From Proteobacteria bacterium UBA6492 (lineage in GTDB: Bacteria; Pseudomonadota; Gammaproteobacteria; UBA6429; Thiohalophilaceae), in NCBI GenBank assembly GCA_002436485.1, contig DJMK01000184.1:1-13945 (forward strand): DNA of 13,945 nt, given 5' to 3'. Positions 5,326 through 12,956 of the stretch are shown in pieces. The position numbers were made by a program, and so were the translations under genes. Below the pieces are notes generated by a model, which saw only the letters and a program-made list of their open reading frames with translations, ran no database searches and had not been told where the DNA came from. Each line of letters starts with the position of its first letter. Positions within the stretch are counted from its first letter, which is position 1.

Positions 5326-7410
5326 ATGAACATCAGTTTGACCAAGCTATTCCCATTTTTACGCTGGCTACCACCGAGTGCTGAAAATCTGCGAGCAGAT
5401 CTTATTGCCGGTATTACCGTTGCCATGATCCTGGTACCACAGAGCATGGCGTATGCAACGCTGGCCGGTCTACCCGTGGTGTATGGCCTTTACGCTTCTT
5501 TCCTTCCTGTGGTGATCGCTTCGTTATGGGGTGCATCACGTTTTTTGCATACGGGTCCGGTTGCGATGTTGTCGTTGATGTCGGCCGCGGCTATCGAACC
5601 ACTGGCTACGCGTGGTAGCGAGGAGTTTATCCAGTATTCCCTGACGCTGGCATTGCTGGTGGGTATTCTTCGCTTTTTGCTTGGGCTGTTTCGCATGGGG
5701 GTACTGATTAATCTTGCCTCGCATCCCGTCATCGTGGGCTTTACCAATGCAGCGGCATTAATTATCGGATTGTCACTGGTGAATGGCTTTTTAAATGTTC
5801 CCATGCCCCGTTCAGATACTTTCCTGCTGGATTTGTGGCGTGTGGTAGAACAAATACCAATTGCGCACATTCCAACATTGATATTTGGCGTGACCACGCT
5901 GATTGCCTTGAAGTTACTGCGCAAGTATTTCCCGCAATTGCCCGGTGTGTTGATCGTGGTGATCGTTGCGACGGTTATCAGCGTATTTATCAAGTTTGAA
6001 AAGATAGAGACTGTTTCACCACAACAGATTGTGAATAGCGAGGTTCGTGAAAAATATGAAAAATTGGTGGCCAACCAGGCGGAGCTCAACAAGATAAAAC
6101 ACGAACAGCAGACCATTAACAGCCAGCTTGAAACTGACCTGGGTGCGAATAAGCGTTACCGGTTGCAAGCCAAGTTGTTGCGTTTGACGGGTGAGGAGAA
6201 AGGCCTGAAATACAGCATTAACAACCAGCGGGTGGATGCATTCCAGGTTGCACTGGTGCCGCAAACAACAGATGGTGGCAAGGTTGTTTATAAGAAAGCC
6301 GAGAATCCGGGTTTCTTCAGTACGGTCTGGCGCTGGTCCGGTACCGACGGTGACAAATTCAAACTCTCCGGTGGTGGCCGCGTCGTGGGTAATATCCCAA
6401 GTGGTATACCAAGCTTTACTGTACCCTTAATTGATTTTGGCTTGATCTCGGGATTATTTGCGACCGCCTTCATCATGGCGATGATTGGTTTTATGGAAGC
6501 CACCTCGATTTCACGTGCACTGGCGGCCAAGACACGCGAGAAATTGAATCCAAACCAGGAGTTGATTGGTCAGGGCCTGGCAAACATCGTGGGCAGTTTC
6601 TTCCAGTCTTACACCGTGAGTGGTTCCTTTTCTCGATCGGCGGTGGCCGCGCGGGTCGGTGCACGTACCGGCTTTTATGCCATTGTGAGTGCGCTGGGCG
6701 TGACCCTGGTGATGCTGTTTATGACTGAGTACCTGTATCACTTGCCAATGGCCGTACTGGCCGCGATTGTAATGAGCGCGGTATTCAGCTTGATTGATGT
6801 GAAGTCTCTGCTTTGTGCTCTCAAAGTACGGATGGCTGATGGTATCGTTGGTGTGGTGACGTTTATTGCGACATTGAGCCTGGCTCCCAAACTGGCAGAC
6901 GGCGTTATCATTGGTGTCATTCTGACCGTCATTGTGTTTTTGCTCAATACAATGAAGCCACGTAGTGAAGTCATGGGTCTCACCGCCAATGGTTCATTGG
7001 CTGGTGCTGTTACGCATGATTTGCAGCCCGTCAGTAAATACTTTGTGGTGTTACGTTTTGATGCCTCACTAGTGTTTATCAACGCTGCGCATTTCGAGCA
7101 GGCCATTCTGAAAGCCTTGAGCGAGTTCCCCGAGACGCGAGCTATCCTGGTATTGGGACACGGTATCAACTGGATTGATGCCACCGGTATTGAAAAGATC
7201 CGTGCCATGGGTAACGAACTCAGTGACGCCGGAGTGACTCTGGCAGTGGCCGGTCTCAAACAACCGGTGCGCGAGGCACTGGAAAAAGCCGGCATGGACC
7301 AGGTGATCGGACAGGACAATATCTTTGCCAGTAAAAATACCGCGTTGCGTGAGCTTGAAGCCCGCTTTGAAAAAGAAGCCGCGGACGAGGCAAAACAACA
7401 AGAGGCTTGA
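5326..7410 (+). CDS. SulP-family anion transporter (probable bicarbonate uptake) with STAS domain
   Basis: A 694-residue inner-membrane SLC26/SulP protein. The family signature is at about 30-50 (ITVAMILVPQSMAYATLAGL), with HTGPVA at 75-80 and many membrane helices up to about residue 545. A C-terminal STAS domain covers about 560-680 (NWIDATGIEKI). Between the helix ending near 222 and VGNIPSGIP (353-361) there are about 130 residues where ordinary SulP proteins have a short loop. Residues 239-302 of this insert are charged, Gln/Lys/Glu-rich and probably helical or coiled-coil. SulP proteins move sulfate, bicarbonate or other anions; next to cbbR and a carboxysome cluster, bicarbonate is the best guess. 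The leader before the ATG is purine-rich (AAGAAG) without a strong Shine-Dalgarno. The gene lies after the hairpin at 5204-5280. Confidence 0.88.
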   Translation: MNISLTKLFPFLRWLPPSAENLRADLIAGITVAMILVPQSMAYATLAGLPVVYGLYASFLPVVIASLWGASRFLHTGPVAMLSLMSAAAIEPLATRGSEEFIQYSLTLALLVGILRFLLGLFRMGVLINLASHPVIVGFTNAAALIIGLSLVNGFLNVPMPRSDTFLLDLWRVVEQIPIAHIPTLIFGVTTLIALKLLRKYFPQLPGVLIVVIVATVISVFIKFEKIETVSPQQIVNSEVREKYEKLVANQAELNKIKHEQQTINSQLETDLGANKRYRLQAKLLRLTGEEKGLKYSINNQRVDAFQVALVPQTTDGGKVVYKKAENPGFFSTVWRWSGTDGDKFKLSGGGRVVGNIPSGIPSFTVPLIDFGLISGLFATAFIMAMIGFMEATSISRALAAKTREKLNPNQELIGQGLANIVGSFFQSYTVSGSFSRSAVAARVGARTGFYAIVSALGVTLVMLFMTEYLYHLPMAVLAAIVMSAVFSLIDVKSLLCALKVRMADGIVGVVTFIATLSLAPKLADGVIIGVILTVIVFLLNTMKPRSEVMGLTANGSLAGAVTHDLQPVSKYFVVLRFDASLVFINAAHFEQAILKALSEFPETRAILVLGHGINWIDATGIEKIRAMGNELSDAGVTLAVAGLKQPVREALEKAGMDQVIGQDNIFASKNTALRELEARFEKEAADEAKQQEA

Positions 7411-7433
7411 TTCGCTTCGACCCGGTGCGCGTG

Positions 7434-7485
7434 GCCAGGCTGTCACTGATACTTGTCCCGTCAGTGTGTAAGACAGTCGTCTGGC
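7434..7485 (+). other. Nested imperfect hairpin after sulP
   Basis: GCCAG/CTGGC (7434-7438, 7481-7485), CTGT/ACAG (7440-7443, 7473-7476) and CACTGA/TCAGTG (7444-7449, 7461-7466) can pair as one bulged stem-loop just downstream of the sulP stop. No U tract follows, so it may stabilise the mRNA 3' end or be a weak terminator. Confidence 0.4.
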
Positions 7486-7490
7486 TTCAG

Positions 7491-7570
7491 ACTATCTATA
7501 GTAAAATATCTATTTATAGTAACTTTTTCATCGACTATAATTTAAGTGTTATTCATTTTTACTATTTAGT
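7491..7570. promoter_or_regulatory. AT-rich region of repeated ACTAT/ATAGT motifs before cbbR, with a -10 box
   Basis: ACTATCTATAGT (7491-7502) is a near-perfect dyad. TATAGTAA occurs at 7497-7504 and again at 7515-7522. The second TATAGT pairs with ACTATA at 7534-7539 across 13 bases, a spacing typical of LysR-type sites. ACTATTTAGT (7561-7570) is another dyad. TATAAT at 7536-7541 is a perfect -10 box; no convincing -35 is seen, which fits an activated or autoregulated promoter. These are probably operators for CbbR itself or a related regulator. Confidence 0.45.
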
Positions 7571-7609
7571 GGTCTGTTGCGACAGGCACACTTTAACGAG
7601 GTATGCAGT

Positions 7610-8674
7610 ATGACCAGCACACCCGATGATGTTCACGCAACGGGCTCTATTCCGGATTACCTGATTCGACATGCCACGCTACGTCAGTTGCAGGTGTTTG
7701 AAACGATCGTGCGGCTTGGCAGTTTTACCCGTGCAGCCGAAGAGTTGTTCCTGACCCAGCCGACGGTTTCCATGCAGATCAAAAAGCTTGCCGGCGTTGT
7801 CGGTTTGCCCTTGTTTGAACAGGTGGGCCGCAACGTGAAACCTACTGAAGTAGGACTTGAGCTATTTGAAGCCTGTCGCGATATTTTTAAAACATTATCC
7901 AACCTGGAAATGAAAATCTCCGATCTTAAAGGCATTAAACGCGGTCGCTTGCGTCTTGCCGCTATCACAAATGCTAAGTACTTTGCCCCTGAAGTGCTTG
8001 GACAATTCAGTGCGATGTATCCGGGTATCGAGGTCGCGCTCAAGGTGACCAACCGTGATCGCATCATAGAACGTATGCGTAATAATGAGGATGACCTTTA
8101 CATCATGGGACAGGCACCACCAGAAGATATCGAGGTCGAGTCCTTTCCTTTTGCGCCTAATCCACTGGTTGTGTTGGCGCCGAAAGATCATCCGCTGGTC
8201 GGACAGAAAAATATTACCCTGGCGCGTATCGCGAAAGAACCTTTTATTCTGCGCGAACCGGGATCCGGTACCCGTGATGCGACCCTGCGCGTTTTTAATT
8301 CGCTTGGTTTGCGCCCGCAGGTACGTATGGAGCTCGGTAGTAACGAAGCGATTATTCATGGCATTATCGGTGGATTGGGCATATCGGTACTATCTCTGCA
8401 TACGCTAACCCTGGAGGGGACCAAGGGACCTATCGCGATTCTCGATGTGGAAGGCTTTCCGATTTTGCGACAATGGTTCATGGTTTACCCAAAGGGAAAA
8501 GAGTTGTCACTGGTCGCCAAGGCGTTCATGGAATTTGCCATGGGACTGCAAACGTCCATGCGCGAGCGAATGGAAAAGATCTGGCCAAGGTTCAGTGAAT
8601 TCATAGTCAAAGATGCGCAAGCGAGCAATCCCGATCACGCGTCCGATAAAAACAAGGTAAAACAAGGCACCTGA
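7610..8674 (+). CDS. cbbR: CbbR-like LysR-family transcriptional regulator
   Basis: A 354-residue LysR-type regulator. The winged helix-turn-helix (about 21-82) includes TLRQLQVFE, SFTRAAEEL and LTQPTVSMQIKKL, which read very like CbbR, the activator of Calvin-cycle genes. The substrate-binding domain (about 108-320) has the CbbR-like stretch DLYIMGQAPPEDIEVESF followed by NPLVVLAPKDHPL. CbbR senses metabolites such as NADPH or phosphorylated sugars. The ATG at 7610 is preferred because GAGG (7598-7601) lies eight bases upstream; a TTG at 7577 is possible. It follows sulP by about 200 bases on the same strand, behind its own motif-rich promoter region. Its likely targets are sulP, itself, or the carboxysome operon. 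A sister LysR paralogue (CysB-like) is less likely given the sequence and context. Confidence 0.82.
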   Translation: MTSTPDDVHATGSIPDYLIRHATLRQLQVFETIVRLGSFTRAAEELFLTQPTVSMQIKKLAGVVGLPLFEQVGRNVKPTEVGLELFEACRDIFKTLSNLEMKISDLKGIKRGRLRLAAITNAKYFAPEVLGQFSAMYPGIEVALKVTNRDRIIERMRNNEDDLYIMGQAPPEDIEVESFPFAPNPLVVLAPKDHPLVGQKNITLARIAKEPFILREPGSGTRDATLRVFNSLGLRPQVRMELGSNEAIIHGIIGGLGISVLSLHTLTLEGTKGPIAILDVEGFPILRQWFMVYPKGKELSLVAKAFMEFAMGLQTSMRERMEKIWPRFSEFIVKDAQASNPDHASDKNKVKQGT

Positions 8675-8745
8675 GAAATACTTTATTACGTTTAATTTAC
8701 CAGGGTATCGATAACAATTTAACACACTGGACAGGCTTGAACTTG

Positions 8746-9639
8746 ATGACAGGCAAAGAAGAAGAACTGATTGAGCAACTTACGGCGACCGGCAACTATA
8801 AAGTCATCAAGCGCTTTGAGCCGGTTGATCATTATCATGTTGCTGATACAGCAAAAGATATAAAGGTCGGCATTTTTCTAGATACCGAGACAACCGGCAT
8901 GGATCTGGGATCCGATAAAATTATTGAACTGGCCATGGTGCCGTTTGAGTTTGACAGCGACGGACATATTTATCGGTTGTTACCTGAGTACAACGCCCTG
9001 CAGGATCCGGGTATGCCTATCCCCGAGATCGCCAGCAAGATCACGGGTATCACTGACGAGATGGTGAAAGGGCAGGCGATTGATCTGGCCAGTGTCAGTA
9101 ACATGCTCAGTGAAGCCGTTATCGTGATTGCACATAACGCGCGTTTTGATCGCCCTTTTTGTGAAAACCTGCTGGATGATTTTAAAAATATCAGCTGGGG
9201 ATGTTCAATACAGGATATAAACTGGAATGAAGAAGGTATGGAAGGCGTCAAGCTCGAATATCTTGCCTACAAATACGGATTCTTTTTTGAAGGACATCGG
9301 GCGACCATCGATTGCCTGGCAGGGATCGAAATCCTTAGCCGTCAATTACCGGCTAGTGGTGAACCAGTGCTCAAGCGCCTGCTGGATAATGCACGCCGTG
9401 TGGACGTTCGCCTGTGGGCGGAACGTGCACCATTTGAAATGAAAGACGAACTGAAAAAGCGTGGTTATCGCTGGAGTCCTGGTGGGAACGGTAAGCGTAA
9501 GGCCTGGTATCGTGACCTGCCGGAAGACCTGTTAAACGAGGAAATGATTTACCTCAATGAACATATCTATCCGCGTACCGTCGGAGTGTTACCAGCTGAT
9601 CGTTTTACTGCCAAGGAACGTTATTCGCAGCGCATTTAG
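8746..9639 (+). CDS. DnaQ-like DEDDh 3'-5' exonuclease with C-terminal extension
   Basis: A 297-residue exonuclease of the DNA polymerase III epsilon superfamily. Exo I is LDTETTG with Asp46 and Glu48, Exo II is HNARFDRPF with Asp135, and Exo III is GHRATIDCLAG with His184 and Asp189, so the DEDDh catalytic set is complete. An extra C-terminal part (about 217-297) carries WAERAPFEMKDELKKRGYRW, a basic/aromatic motif seen in a subgroup of stand-alone DnaQ-like proteins. It is not the replicative epsilon subunit, which is shorter and differently organised, so a repair or processing role is more likely. The ATG at 8746 is preferred over a TTG at 8737, which would leave no room for a ribosome site; the only candidate is AGG at 8733-8735. 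It lies about 70 bases after cbbR and 16 bases before the ybaN-like gene. Confidence 0.88.
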   Translation: MTGKEEELIEQLTATGNYKVIKRFEPVDHYHVADTAKDIKVGIFLDTETTGMDLGSDKIIELAMVPFEFDSDGHIYRLLPEYNALQDPGMPIPEIASKITGITDEMVKGQAIDLASVSNMLSEAVIVIAHNARFDRPFCENLLDDFKNISWGCSIQDINWNEEGMEGVKLEYLAYKYGFFFEGHRATIDCLAGIEILSRQLPASGEPVLKRLLDNARRVDVRLWAERAPFEMKDELKKRGYRWSPGGNGKRKAWYRDLPEDLLNEEMIYLNEHIYPRTVGVLPADRFTAKERYSQRI

Positions 9640-9655
9640 CCTGTGAAACAAAATC

Positions 9656-10060
9656 ATGCAGGGCCTTAAACCACTGTACTTTATTATTGGATGGATTTTT
9701 TTTGGCACCGGGGTCGCCGGCGCATTTTTGCCAGTATTACCGACAACCCCGTTTATGTTGCTTGCCCTGTGGATGTTTTCAAAGAGTTCCGATCGCTTTC
9801 ACAACTGGTTATACAACCACCGTATTTTTGGCCCACCTTTGCAACGCTGGCAGCAATATCATGTGATCCCATGGTCTGCCAAGCTCGCGGCTATTGGCAT
9901 GATGCTAATCAGTTTTGCGTTAATGCTGATTTATAGTGGTTGGGCCTGGTGGGTCTATTTGCTGGTCGGTGCACTTATGTCATATGGTATGTGGTTTATC
10001 TTAACAAAACCGTCTTATCCACCGGACAAAAATACAAAACCAGTTGCACACAGAAGTTAA
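9656..10060 (+). CDS. ybaN: YbaN/DUF454 family inner membrane protein
   Basis: A 134-residue membrane protein of the YbaN (DUF454) family, whose function is unknown. The first membrane hairpin (about 6-43) holds the family signature GAFLPVLPTTPFMLLALWMF. A hydrophilic stretch with FHNWLYNHRIFGPPLQRW follows (about 48-66), then two more membrane helices near 75-93 and 96-113. The short C-terminus is Lys/Pro-rich. The start codon has no strong ribosome site and follows the exonuclease stop by 16 bases, suggesting co-transcription. It converges on selU with a four-base overlap, the two stop codons interlocking at 10057-10060. Confidence 0.9.
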   Translation: MQGLKPLYFIIGWIFFGTGVAGAFLPVLPTTPFMLLALWMFSKSSDRFHNWLYNHRIFGPPLQRWQQYHVIPWSAKLAAIGMMLISFALMLIYSGWAWWVYLLVGALMSYGMWFILTKPSYPPDKNTKPVAHRS

Positions 10061-11160
10061 GTGATGTCCTGTTGTGCAAGGTAATCCAGTACTGCCTCTG
10101 GTTCGCCACGAAACATGACCCGATCTACTTTTTTATCCAGTTGATAGCTGTACATGGGGTCATAGTATTCCTTAAGTAAATAGGTAATCCACTCACGGTG
10201 CTGTTCCTTATCGTGGTGAGTCGCATGTTGTTCGATGGCATGTTCCATCAAGGCCTTTAACTCCTGGTAACGAGAACCGCCGAGGCGGCGCTTGATGTTA
10301 TCAACTGCCAAAAGCAGGTTGGATGACCAGTTCTGAAAACCAACAAACGTTCCGTGTATGGCCTGGTACTCGGCGAGCGAATCGACAATATACTCCTGGA
10401 AGATATTATTCACTCGTTGTTCAAATGCAACTTCAAGTACAACGAGAGGCGATGACGTGATTACCTGCATCAGGACGGGCGGAATGCGACGTGATCCTAT
10501 GTTGGCCGCCTCATCTTCGAGGAGAAGCCTGGTAATTTTATTATGAAGATGTTTCAGCAGGGTGATTGACAGGTTATTCTCGATATCAATCTGGCTGGGC
10601 TGTGGCAAGGCATGCTTACCAAATGCCGAACCGCGGTGGTTGAAAATGCCTTCCAGGTCAACCTGCTGTTTGATTTGTTGCAAAAACAATGTTTTGCCTG
10701 AGCCGGTTTGCCCACCCAGGATAATCGGACTTATCAGTCCGGCCGATTTTTCAAGTTTCTGCAGGAGGAAGAGGCGCAGTGCCTTGTACCCACCAGTGAT
10801 ACGTGGATAGAGGATGCCGGTGGATTCATGAATCCATTGCTGGCTGATCTTTGAACGTAGCCCCCCACGGAAACAATACAGGGCACCGGACGGGTTCTGT
10901 TGTGCAAAACTGGCCCATTTGTTTATGCGATCTTGCCGGGCATTCCCACTGACCAGTTCATGTCCAAGGGCAATGGCCTCACCCTGGCCATGTTCCTTGT
11001 AGTGAATGCCAACCTGATGCCGCTCATCATCCTCCATCAGCGGCAGGTTATGCGCGCTGGGAAAGGCACCCTGGCTGAATTCTACCGGTGCACGGACATC
11101 GATCAACGGGACATCATTCAGGAAAAGGTGCTGATAATCATCGATTTGGGGAAGTTCCAT
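10057..11160 (-). CDS. selU: tRNA 2-selenouridine/geranyl-2-thiouridine synthase (SelU/MnmH)
   Basis: A 367-residue cytoplasmic enzyme that converts 2-thiouridine at wobble position 34 of some tRNAs to 2-selenouridine using selenophosphate, through a geranylated intermediate. The N-terminal rhodanese domain (about 5-125) has LIDVRAPVEF and the active-site loop CFRGGLRS with Cys96. A P-loop domain follows, with Walker A GGQTGSGKT (149-157) and the family stretch HRGSAFG (175-181). The length matches the YbbB/SelU family. A partner selD is not in this window, so selenium supply cannot be judged here; without it the enzyme may only geranylate. The upstream region shows no good Shine-Dalgarno. 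The 3' end overlaps the convergent ybaN-like gene by four bases. Confidence 0.93.
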   Translation of the reverse strand: MELPQIDDYQHLFLNDVPLIDVRAPVEFSQGAFPSAHNLPLMEDDERHQVGIHYKEHGQGEAIALGHELVSGNARQDRINKWASFAQQNPSGALYCFRGGLRSKISQQWIHESTGILYPRITGGYKALRLFLLQKLEKSAGLISPIILGGQTGSGKTLFLQQIKQQVDLEGIFNHRGSAFGKHALPQPSQIDIENNLSITLLKHLHNKITRLLLEDEAANIGSRRIPPVLMQVITSSPLVVLEVAFEQRVNNIFQEYIVDSLAEYQAIHGTFVGFQNWSSNLLLAVDNIKRRLGGSRYQELKALMEHAIEQHATHHDKEQHREWITYLLKEYYDPMYSYQLDKKVDRVMFRGEPEAVLDYLAQQDIT

Positions 11161-11235
11161 AAATCAATCATACCATTGTTTTAAGCGGGTGATGAGCATA
11201 ACCATGCAGCGTGTCACTGGAGCTCGACCTGCAGG

Positions 11236-11244
11236 TGATATATT
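11236..11244 (+). promoter_or_regulatory. Possible extended -10 promoter for the kinase/P-loop fusion gene
   Basis: TGATATATT fits an extended -10 (TGN-TATATT) about 40 bases before the GTG at 11286, inside the 125-base gap between divergent selU and this gene. No good -35 is seen. Confidence 0.3.
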
Positions 11245-11285
11245 CTCCTGAGTCAGGTGGATAGCCCGCAAGCGACGAAAAGACC

Positions 11286-12833
11286 GTGACATTAATTAGT
11301 AATCTTCAGAACCCGCAGCTCTATGAACACCCGGTTGAGCAGTTCGAGGTCATCGAAACGCATATCTCATGGGTACTACTGACCGGCGAGTATGTCTATA
11401 AAATTAAAAAACCGGTGAATTTTGGTTTCCTGGATTTTTCTACCCTGGAGAAGCGCCATTTTTTTTGCCAGGAAGAAATCAGGCTGAATAGGCGCCTGGC
11501 ACCACAACTTTATCTCGACGTGGTACGTATTTGTGGCACTGAGCAACAACCGGTTATCAATGGTGATGGTCCGGTGATCGAATATGCTGTGCGTATGAAA
11601 CAGTTTCCCCAGGAGACCCAGCTTGATCGTCTACTGACCACGCAGGGGCTGGATAACGCCTTGATGGATAAACTGGCCCAGACTGTTGCCAGGTTTCATC
11701 TCGCAATTGATAGTGCATCGACTGACAGTATGTTTGGTGATCTTGAACATATTCGTGAGCCGGTGATGGAAAACTTTTCGCATATTCGCGCATCCTTGCA
11801 GGATGAACGTATTACGCAACTACTCGCCAGGATCGAGCACTGGACAACAGCACAGCTTGATACACTCACTACAACGATCCAGCAACGCAAGGCCAATGGT
11901 TTCGTCCGTGAATGTCACGGGGATATGCATTTACGCAATATTGCGGTCTGGAACAATGATATTGTCATTTTTGATTGCATCGAATTTAACAAGAATTTTT
12001 ACTGGATTGATGTGATTAGTGAGATAGCCTTCTTGATCATGGATCTTGAGGATCGTAAACAACAAGCCAGGGCGACACGTTTTCTCAATAGTTATCTTGA
12101 GATTACTGGCGATTATGCCGGGTTGTTATTACTGAGTTTCTATAAAGTTTACCGGGCAATGGTTCGTGCAAAGGTCGATGCGTTGCGTGCTGGGCAGGAA
12201 CAAGCGGGTGCGCCTGCATACCATGAATCAGTCGATGACTGTCTACAGTATTTGCAACTGGCCGAGCATTATCTTCATCCTGCCGCGCCATGCCTGCTGA
12301 TTAACCATGGTCTGTCGGGTTCGGGTAAATCCTATGTGAGCCAGTTGCTACTGGAGAAAATACCCGCTATTCAGTTACGTTCCGATATAGAACGTAAGCG
12401 TTTGTTCTCAGCAACCAGCAAGGTTACCACTGCGAGCGAAGTCGAGCAGGGCATCTATACGCCAGAGGCAACGAGCAAAACTTACCAGGCCCTGGTTAAT
12501 ATTGCCAGGCAACTATTGTCTGCAGGCTATACGGTGATTATCGATGCGGCAAACCTGAAGCGATACCAACGTGAACAGTTTACCGGGCTGGCGCGTTCAC
12601 TCAATAAACCGTATTACATTCTTGATTACACCGCGGACCTGGAAACCCTGCGTGAGCGCATTACGCAACGAGCTGCTGCAGCAAACGATCCCTCGGATGC
12701 GACTCTCCAGGTGCTGGAACACCAGTTGCAGTCACGTGAGGCATTTGGCGTTGAAGAGGAACCCTTTGTGATCCATGTCCAGACTGACAAGGCACTCAAT
12801 ATCGATGCGATCGTGGATCAAGTGCATACCTAA
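11286..12833 (+). CDS. Two-domain protein: APH-like kinase fused to P-loop kinase/ATPase
   Basis: A 515-residue cytoplasmic protein. The N-terminal part (about 1-330) has the aminoglycoside phosphotransferase/choline-kinase fold signature ECHGDMHLRN (209-218) with catalytic Asp213, and a second metal Asp in FDCIEF (229-234). YVYKIKKPVNFGF (36-48) is the family's nucleotide-site lysine region. The C-terminal part (about 335-515) is an AAA_33/gluconokinase-like P-loop kinase with Walker A GLSGSGKS (342-349) and IIDAANLKR (418-426). This fusion is a recognised conserved family in proteobacteria without an established substrate; it is not evidence of antibiotic resistance. The start is a GTG, the first possible in the frame, and the protein begins where the family usually does; no strong ribosome site is visible. 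Confidence 0.85.
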   Translation: MTLISNLQNPQLYEHPVEQFEVIETHISWVLLTGEYVYKIKKPVNFGFLDFSTLEKRHFFCQEEIRLNRRLAPQLYLDVVRICGTEQQPVINGDGPVIEYAVRMKQFPQETQLDRLLTTQGLDNALMDKLAQTVARFHLAIDSASTDSMFGDLEHIREPVMENFSHIRASLQDERITQLLARIEHWTTAQLDTLTTTIQQRKANGFVRECHGDMHLRNIAVWNNDIVIFDCIEFNKNFYWIDVISEIAFLIMDLEDRKQQARATRFLNSYLEITGDYAGLLLLSFYKVYRAMVRAKVDALRAGQEQAGAPAYHESVDDCLQYLQLAEHYLHPAAPCLLINHGLSGSGKSYVSQLLLEKIPAIQLRSDIERKRLFSATSKVTTASEVEQGIYTPEATSKTYQALVNIARQLLSAGYTVIIDAANLKRYQREQFTGLARSLNKPYYILDYTADLETLRERITQRAAAANDPSDATLQVLEHQLQSREAFGVEEEPFVIHVQTDKALNIDAIVDQVHT

Positions 12834-12956
12834 TTGATCAAGTTCTGAAATAGCTTGTATGACAAACAGGCTACCAAATGTGCTTTGCTTGCCCTGGATC
12901 AAGGTGCGCTGGATTAAATGGTTTTAAATTAATTTTTTTAGAATACAGGTAGGACG

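Noticed and set aside
5490..6116. Long open frame antisense to sulP (208 codons), and another at 6738-7319
   Set aside because: Low-complexity translations resembling no family; both lie opposite a well-supported membrane protein gene and are shadows of its codon use.
7574..7585. CTGTTGCGACAG before cbbR as another site of the sigma-54 regulator
   Set aside because: Only one half matches (CTGTTGC); no sigma-54 promoter is near.
11227..11236. ACCTGCAGGT perfect palindrome between selU and the fusion gene
   Set aside because: Short and isolated, with no second copy or promoter alignment to support an operator.
11286..12833. Aminoglycoside resistance gene
   Set aside because: The APH-like fold is shared by many small-molecule kinases; the fused P-loop domain and chromosomal setting point to a housekeeping family.
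12834..12956. SAH riboswitch in the ahcY leader
   Set aside because: The conserved SAH-riboswitch core and pseudoknot pairing could not be recognised; the leader is mostly AT-rich.
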